Notes under the pieces: generated by a model
Seen by the model: the letters and a program-made list of their open reading frames with translations, nothing else
The model's database searches: none
What the model was told of the DNA's origin: nothing
From: Nitrososphaeraceae archaeon
GTDB taxonomy: Archaea > Thermoproteota > Nitrososphaeria > Nitrososphaerales > Nitrososphaeraceae
Direction of reading: 5' to 3'
Length of the DNA: 19,877 nt
Assembly (NCBI GenBank): GCA_030038695.1
Contig: JASHSN010000105.1
Coordinates: 1 to 19,877 of the forward strand
Made by a program: the position numbers and the translations under genes
Part shown: positions 14,948-19,877 of the stretch, in pieces
Position numbering within the stretch: position 1 is the first letter of the stretch
Layout of the letters: each line of letters opens with the position of its first letter

Positions 14948-17584
14948 CTATACAAGAGAGCGATCAGCTTGAATATCTAGATTGATTTCTGTTTCTTCCC
15001 CTGAAACAGCTCTATCTAAAATATCTATAGCTGCGTTCTTATGCAAATATTCATTATTGTTTCCACATTTGTAAGAGTATGTACATCTAGGACAGCCACT
15101 TTCGCTTTTACAAGGACATTCCATCAGTATTCTTAAGGCTCTTTTTATCGCAGCTTCAAACCTATCATATAGAACCTTGCTTGCGCCATTTCCACCTATA
15201 CTACCGTCATGAATGAATATCACACCCGAAGAACCAAGAGATACACCCCCCATGTCTTGGGAAGCTCCACCTGTTATCATACTGCTTCCTTCTATCAGTA
15301 CATGTTCTGATGCATGATATCCACTCATTTCCAGATAATCTTCATCATTTGCGTCTTTGAGAGTGCCTAGAGGTTTAGGCGCTCTGAATACAAATCCTTT
15401 AGTAATAAATTCAAATTCTATAGGTTCTGAAAACATGATCTTGGTTCCTTGTGTCACCTCCTGTCCGATTTCAATGTTAGTATATCCGATGACTTTTTTC
15501 CGAATTTTCAAAGAACAGTATTTTACATCCACTCCAAACACCTTTTTTTGTTCATAAATTTGAATCACATTTGGCCATTCACCGACCATCGCTCTTGTAT
15601 AATATGGATAATCACTTGGAATGGAAACAAGCTCTGCGTAATATGGTTGACTTGCATCATTAACTTTATAATGCAACTTCTTTACTTGATAGCGCTTACC
15701 CGACAGGAAATATATCGCATTCTCGTGAAGCTCCTCAATTGCTTGAGGGAGTGAGCGCCCTCCGACTACGTTCCCATTGAATATTATATCTACCGTATTA
15801 CCGATTCCTCTGATGTTGTATCCGTTTAATATCTCATAAGCTTTCTTAAAATTAGGTACAAGATTCTTTTCATCACTTGATCGTTTGATCAGATTCTCTG
15901 CAACCAGTTTTTCAATAGTATTATTCACATTTGTGTTATTGGTGTTAAGAGTATACAACTCAGATTTAGAGATCGGTTTATCACAAGTCATCGCAAGGAT
16001 TTGATATTCCTGTACGAACGGATTTGAAGGGTCAGTATATAGTTGTTCTTCGTCTGCAAAGTAGTCATCAGGATGTGAGGTGTAATACTGGCTAATAGGG
16101 TCATTTCCTAGAGCTAAAAAAGCATAGCCTTCCTGGCCGCGTCTTGCAGCCCTACCGAATCTCTGTGTTAATCTGTTGATGGGCACAATGCCAGACACTA
16201 TTGCATCAACATCACCTATATCAATTCCGAGTTCTAAAGTTGGTGTAGCAGAAATTGCCATCAATTTACCTTCCTTAAATGACTGCTCCACTTCCTTCCG
16301 TACAGAAGGCAAAAGTCCGGCTCTGTGCACCTTAATTTTTATTCCCTGTCGTGATAAGTAAAACGATAAAAGTTCTGATCCAAGATGGGAATTGCTAAAT
16401 GCAATAGTTTTATGGCCTCCTCCAGTGGTTCGCTTAACTAGGTCTAGAACCAATGATCTATGGGACTGCAAAGATGGAAACAACATTACAAAATTAATTT
16501 TTCCCTTTCTGCCTTCTCCTTGGATAACCTCAATTTCTCTACCAAAAAGTGTTTTACAGAATTGACCAGCATTTGGTAATGTTGCCGAAGCAGCTATTAT
16601 TTGCAATTTATTCTTACATAATCTTTCAAGTCTCTTTACAATGTAGTGAACGTTTGCTCCAAAGACACCTGTATAAGTATGAGCTTCATCGATAACCAAA
16701 AAGTGAGAGGTTCTAAGTAAATATGAAAATCTTGTCCTGTGCCAAAGATGATAATGAAGAACATCGAAATTTGTAATAATTATCTGAGGAGCAGCAGACA
16801 ACACCATATTTCTCTCATTTAAGGGTGTGTCTCCATCAAATATGCCAACACGTATCCCGAGACTCTCCGTAAATTCTCTTATTTTTGGAAACTGATCTCT
16901 TGAGAGTGCTTTAGTAGGATATAGAAATATCGCAAATATTTGACTTCTTGCAACTTTTGTTTGATTAGTAAGAAAGTAAGGTAGATGCGAATTCAAACGG
17001 TCCGATATTTTTTGTAGTATGGGGATACAGAATGCTTCAGTTTTTCCTGATGCTGTTGGTGCCACTATAACTGTGTCGACTCCAAGCAGAATTTTTTTAA
17101 TTGATTCTTCCTGAAACTTATAAACATACTTGATCCCTTTTCTCAAAAGTACAGAGATGATCTTGTCGTCGATAGGCAGATCAATAACCTGACTTCCTAG
17201 TTTATAATCTGAATCTTGAATTAACTTGAACTCTACGACATAATCCTTCTTAGAGGACAGTACTTCATTGAGTAGCCTATTTGTTGCACTTTCGTTTGTC
17301 TTTTGTAACAAAGTCTTGATCTCTGATGTCGGTCTTAGGATTCTCTCCTGCCGCATTATTGCGTTCAGATCGTCACTTTCGGTAACACGTCCGCTGTCGT
17401 ACAATTCTAGGAATTCAAGATAGGCAGAATCAGGACCGTCAGCATCCGCACCTTTCTGCACTACCGCACAAATACTACATTTTGAACAAACGAACAATAG
17501 ACGTCCATCAAAAATTTTGTCCATACCGACTGAGTTATAAGACTTACACCTGGGACATCTATACCGAGACTTAATCGCAGTCAT
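14948..17584 (-). CDS. DEAH-box superfamily 2 helicase with DUF1998-like C-terminus (MrfA/Hrq1-like)
   Basis: 878 residues. N-terminal zinc ribbon: Cys10-x2-Cys13 and Cys33-x2-Cys36. RecA domain 1: Q-like YKFQEESI (155-162), Walker A APTASGKT (175-182), Ia YPTKALSRDQ (222-231), TNFDVLH (271-277), DEAH (299-302), SAT (333-335). RecA domain 2: KTIAFSNSH (392-400), ATPTLELGIDIGDVD (446-460) and motif VI QRFGRAARRG (474-483). Then a winged-helix-like part and a C-terminal region with SSGVIFIHDGSIGGNG and the cysteine cluster CPCKSESGCPRC plus CGN, the hallmark of the DUF1998/MrfA zinc site. MrfA and Hrq1 are 3'-5' DNA helicases in nucleotide-excision-independent repair of crosslinks and bulky adducts; that role is inferred here. 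The N-terminal zinc ribbon is an addition I do not associate with bacterial MrfA. It stands alone, with its own promoter region at 17585 upward. Confidence 0.88.
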   Translation of the reverse strand: MTAIKSRYRCPRCKSYNSVGMDKIFDGRLLFVCSKCSICAVVQKGADADGPDSAYLEFLELYDSGRVTESDDLNAIMRQERILRPTSEIKTLLQKTNESATNRLLNEVLSSKKDYVVEFKLIQDSDYKLGSQVIDLPIDDKIISVLLRKGIKYVYKFQEESIKKILLGVDTVIVAPTASGKTEAFCIPILQKISDRLNSHLPYFLTNQTKVARSQIFAIFLYPTKALSRDQFPKIREFTESLGIRVGIFDGDTPLNERNMVLSAAPQIIITNFDVLHYHLWHRTRFSYLLRTSHFLVIDEAHTYTGVFGANVHYIVKRLERLCKNKLQIIAASATLPNAGQFCKTLFGREIEVIQGEGRKGKINFVMLFPSLQSHRSLVLDLVKRTTGGGHKTIAFSNSHLGSELLSFYLSRQGIKIKVHRAGLLPSVRKEVEQSFKEGKLMAISATPTLELGIDIGDVDAIVSGIVPINRLTQRFGRAARRGQEGYAFLALGNDPISQYYTSHPDDYFADEEQLYTDPSNPFVQEYQILAMTCDKPISKSELYTLNTNNTNVNNTIEKLVAENLIKRSSDEKNLVPNFKKAYEILNGYNIRGIGNTVDIIFNGNVVGGRSLPQAIEELHENAIYFLSGKRYQVKKLHYKVNDASQPYYAELVSIPSDYPYYTRAMVGEWPNVIQIYEQKKVFGVDVKYCSLKIRKKVIGYTNIEIGQEVTQGTKIMFSEPIEFEFITKGFVFRAPKPLGTLKDANDEDYLEMSGYHASEHVLIEGSSMITGGASQDMGGVSLGSSGVIFIHDGSIGGNGASKVLYDRFEAAIKRALRILMECPCKSESGCPRCTYSYKCGNNNEYLHKNAAIDILDRAVSGEETEINLDIQADRSLV

Positions 17585-17654
17585 TTCATTCGAGATGTTG
17601 TTGTGTGGCTAGAGTTACGATCATAGATATCTTTCTTTATTTTAAGCTAACAAA

Positions 17655-17735
17655 GTGAAATCCAATATTGAATGTAGAACATGCGATATGCAACAAGCAA
17701 TCCCGATATGCAGTTGTTGTCAACATTATTTTTAG
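17655..17735 (+). CDS. Doubtful 26-residue Cys-rich mini-protein
   Basis: GTG 17655 opens a frame reading MKSNIECRTCDMQQAIPICS then CCQHYF. The spacing C-x2-C, nine residues later C-x-C-C, with a final His resembles tiny archaeal zinc ribbons that begin with a similar I-E-C-x-x-C and A-I-P-x-C pattern. ATAGATAT at 17623-17630 is about 28 bp upstream. It may be a complete mini-protein, the intact start of a truncated gene, or chance. Confidence 0.3.
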   Translation: MKSNIECRTCDMQQAIPICSCCQHYF

Positions 17736-17870
17736 TCATAGTTTGGGTAAGGATATTAATCATTTATATTATTTATTGATGCCTGATCTCATCGTGAACC
17801 TTCTAAACTACTAGGATTAAAGACCAAAAAGAACGCCCTCACAACAACATATCATCGTTCGTCAGGTGCA

Positions 17871-17987
17871 TTGAAGTGTACCCAACGTTCATGGAACCAC
17901 GAGCTTATTGGATTCATTACTTTTCCCTCATTCTGGAGATGGGGCTCTCTCCCATGGATAGGATGGTTTTTTGATAACATTAATTAA
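17871..17987 (+). CDS. Doubtful 38-residue Trp-rich mini-protein
   Basis: TTG 17871 opens 38 codons to TAA 17985-17987. Six residues are Trp, and the segment ELIGFITFPSFWRWGSLPWI is strongly hydrophobic and aromatic, as in a membrane-active or single-span peptide. Chance frames rarely have so many Trp codons, but the frame continues upstream without a better start and no homologue is known to me. It shares the WRWG motif, and 12 identical bases (CTGGAGATGGGG), with the broken exported-protein gene at 5171-5310. Confidence 0.3.
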   Translation: MKCTQRSWNHELIGFITFPSFWRWGSLPWIGWFFDNIN

Positions 17988-18081
17988 CATCAACCTATAA
18001 TCCTGTATTATCTTCCAAACTGCAATTATTGCAAAGTAATTCTTTTAATGTTTTTTTCATTCAACTCCAAGGAATGAAAAG

Positions 18082-18106
18082 AAGAGGGCCACGTACGAGC
18101 CCTCTT
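18082..18106 (-). terminator. Hairpin terminator after the 49-residue membrane protein gene
   Basis: AAGAGGGC (18082-18089) pairs perfectly with GCCCTCTT (18099-18106) around a 9-nt loop. On the minus strand it lies about 60 bp after the stop at 18168 and is followed by CTTTTCATT; on the plus strand TTTT also follows, so it could stop transcription in both directions. Confidence 0.55.
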
Positions 18107-18167
18107 TTGCCTTCTCTAAATATTAGCCGTTTTTCCCGTCGGAATTGAAAATGCGTTCCTCTTTAGT

Positions 18168-18317
18168 TTAACCGCAGAAAGACGCATTTGTGCAGATTGC
18201 TGGTCCATGATGTGACAACACTATAAAGAGCACTGTGCCTCCTACCGCCGCTACAGCTCCAATCATTATTAGAGTTGTCCTACCTAAGGCCCGTATTCTA
18301 TCAAGACTCATTGCCAT
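18168..18317 (-). CDS. Small single-span membrane protein, 49 residues
   Basis: ATG 18317 to TAA 18170-18168. The basic, amphipathic start MAMSLDRIRALGRTT is followed by one clear transmembrane helix, LIMIGAVAAVGGTVLFIVL (16-34), and a short outer tail SHHGPAICTNASFCG with two Cys that could pair and two adjacent His. Orientation with the tail outside follows from the N-terminal arginines. An in-frame ATG at 18335 would add six residues; TTTTTTAAGG on the minus strand (18340-18349) is about 28 bp before 18317, so a leaderless start there is preferred. A hairpin terminator lies 60 bp downstream, completing a compact promoter-gene-terminator unit. Composition, promoter spacing and terminator make this gene credible despite its length. 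Function unknown. Confidence 0.6.
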   Translation of the reverse strand: MAMSLDRIRALGRTTLIMIGAVAAVGGTVLFIVLSHHGPAICTNASFCG

Positions 18318-18817
18318 ATGAAAAAATATGTTCATTATGCCTTAAAAAACCCTAGCAATTAAATGCAATATTTTGCACTTGGATAATCGGGTTGTTCTAG
18401 ACTGCAACCAATAGAATTGAACGTAACAAGATCAGTGAGAGCATTCAATTCTAGCGAATTCTGCACGCATGAGGTGCCAACAATATTGTCATGCATAAAA
18501 TAAAAATGATGTGGAACTATGTTGAGTTGTTCTGGGGTGCAACCGTCTTGTTCTCACCAGTGACGAACACGTCTAAATCGTGCATACAAAATCTATAATG
18601 TTATTGCACTTGTAGGCATTATTTAACAAGAAGAGTATAGGCTAAGAATACAGTTTGTATATTCCGACCTAACATACTTGTTCTAGCGGGAATTTTAGAT
18701 ATATTACTTTAACATAGCAGACAAGTATCTAAATTTTGAATACAAAAATAAATACATCTGATTGATAATATATTATTTGAAAAGTGGTGAGCCACAGGTT
18801 TAACTGGTGATAAGGGA
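18318..18817. other. Gene-free region between two divergent genes
   Basis: Holds the minus-strand TATA element of the 49-residue protein (18340-18349) and, near 18763-18778, an AATATATTA box likely used by the permease gene. Very short frames only, for example a 22-codon minus-strand frame ending in NNST. Confidence 0.5.
18340..18349 (-). promoter_or_regulatory. TATA-box-like element for the 49-residue membrane protein
   Basis: The minus strand reads TTTTTTAAGG centred about 28 bp upstream of ATG 18317. Confidence 0.35.
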
Positions 18818-19877
18818 TGGATCTTAGAGAAGATGCACTTGGAAACAATAGTAATGGATCACTGCTGAGGGGAGAAAGTGTAAGGTCGAAGATCGCATTC
18901 AAATCTGATTCTGTAGCTCATAGAAAAAACAAAAATTATAAACAAATCCTGATACTCTCTGTTGATGCGCTTAGAGAAAGAAAGTTAAGATCTGCACTTA
19001 CAATATTAATGGTCATAGCAGGGGGTGCTTTAATGGTCGCACTTAATGCTATGAGTGCTGGTAACACTGTTTTCATAAATCAGCAAATAAATAGTTTGGC
19101 ACCAAATCTAATGTTTGTTAGTTCTGGCCAGCATAGACTTTCTGGCCCTGCTGCACCACCAACTATAATCTTCAATTCCCAAGTGTTAGCGAGGATAAGA
19201 TCGCTTCCGTTTGTTCAAGATGTTATACCGGAGTATAAAGGAACACTTCAACTTAATGCTCAGGGAAATACTCAAACTGTCGCAGTCGTCGCAATGAACC
19301 CTATAAAAATATATGAAAAGCATCCTAATATGCAGCTAGTTCCTGGGTCTGCAATTAAACCCGGTGATCCATCTGCAATGTTAGTAGGAAATACGGTGGC
19401 ATATCCCCCGGGAGATCCAGGTCCGTTTCTCACAGTTGACCAGTATGTAAGAGGTACATATACTTATTCAGCTGCTCTTGCTACTACTGCTACCAGTAGC
19501 AGCACCAATGGATATGGAACTCCAACAACTGCAACTAAGACCTTTATAGTAAGTGCCATAATGGAACCTACTGGAGATTCGTATACCGATCAAACTGTTT
19601 ATATTAATGAAGCTGAAGGTAACAAATTATTTAACAAAGCTTACAAGTTTGACCAGTTCATGGTAACTGCCAAGTCCCCTAATTATGTTAATACTGTAGC
19701 AAAAGAAATTACTGATTTGTATGGCGCAAATAATATTGGAGTAACTACCCCTAGTGCCATACTACAAACAAGACAGCAGACTCAAAGTGGAACGGCAGCA
19801 TTTACACTAGGTATAGCATTTATTGCCTTACTTGTGGGTGCTGTAGGAATTATAACGACCCTATATACATCAGTCCA
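18818..19877 (+). CDS. ABC transporter permease, MacB/FtsX type (partial, 3' end outside window)
   Basis: The frame from about 18841 to the right edge is open. After a polar, basic cytoplasmic start comes LRERKLRSALTILMVIAGGA: the R-x-x-LRS-LT motif leading into the first membrane helix is the classic start of MacB/LolC/FtsX permeases. The extracytoplasmic core follows with NSLAPNLMFVSSG, SQVLARIRSLPFVQDVIPEY, LVPGSAI and GNTVAYPPGDPG, and a second hydrophobic segment (FTLGIAFIALLVGAVGII) begins at the edge. A low-complexity Ala/Thr/Ser linker interrupts the core. The partner ATPase should lie nearby, outside the window. Cargo is unknown; the family exports or moves lipoproteins, antibiotics or peptides using outside mechanical motion. 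ATG 18818 has GGTGAT six bases upstream. By strict counting that ATG is one base out of phase with the frame from 18841, so the exact start is unsettled (misread, indel or other start). Confidence 0.8.

Larger units (their letters stand above)
17585..18167. other. Gap holding two doubtful mini-ORFs and a terminator hairpin
   Basis: Contains the helicase promoter region, a 26-codon Cys-rich frame (17655-17735), a 38-codon Trp-rich frame (17871-17987) and the hairpin at 18082-18106. Both frames are listed separately with low confidence. Confidence 0.5.

Overview
The window looks like a piece of a chromosome from an ammonia-oxidising archaeon (Nitrososphaerota/Thaumarchaeota, probably the low-GC, gene-sparse Nitrososphaera/Nitrosocosmicus side). 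The reasons are an archaeal transcription factor B gene, a stand-alone Lrp/AsnC RAM-domain gene, an exported CHRD-domain protein, a secreted ConA-lectin-like protein of a type I associate with this group, archaeal TATA boxes about 25-30 bp from start codons (leaderless-type promoters), GTG/TTG starts and long gene-poor gaps. The lineage call is from memory of gene families, not from a search. No tRNA, rRNA, CRISPR array or intact insertion sequence was found.

Layout. 1-1046 (minus): a RAM-domain gene followed by a RecA-fold protein that runs off the left edge and whose Walker A loop looks degenerate. 1307-1912 (minus): an unknown multi-pass membrane protein. 1913-2868: gene-free, with one strong orphan TATA box. 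2869-4755 (plus): a membrane-anchored lectin/lyase-like protein and a small membrane zinc-ribbon protein. 5171-5310: a tiny exported-protein gene broken by a frameshift, then a perfect 12-bp hairpin. 5622-9212: a large pyruvate-kinase-like gene (plus) facing a succinate-semialdehyde-type aldehyde dehydrogenase (minus). Between them, on the aldehyde dehydrogenase strand, lies a truncated second copy of the kinase-like gene's 5' end. 9719-9887: a second tiny exported-protein gene with a frameshift. 10196-10645 (minus): the nickel regulator NikR with a dyad over its start codon. 10646-11608: gene-free and palindrome-rich. 11609-12544 (plus): TFB. 12641-12982 (minus): unknown small protein. 13356-14809 (minus): an intact CHRD gene and a damaged partial copy, separated by a GC-richer block. 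14948-17584 (minus): a large DEAH helicase with N- and C-terminal cysteine clusters, MrfA/Hrq1-like. 17585-18817: mostly gene-free but with a convincing 49-residue membrane protein and its terminator hairpin. 18818-19877 (plus): start of a MacB/FtsX-type ABC permease, cut by the right edge.

How the genes relate. Most are single-gene units with their own promoters, so little operon logic can be read. The clearest linkage is aldehyde dehydrogenase followed after 3 nt by the kinase-like fragment, which suggests these two functions once formed an operon and that the locus was later duplicated and inverted. No single new system is certain. The best leads are the RecA-like protein without a P-loop next to a RAM domain, the kinase duplication, and a set of short Trp-rich exported or membrane peptides carrying an RWG motif. 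Several single-base frame breaks occur, so sequencing or assembly indels must be considered alongside real decay.
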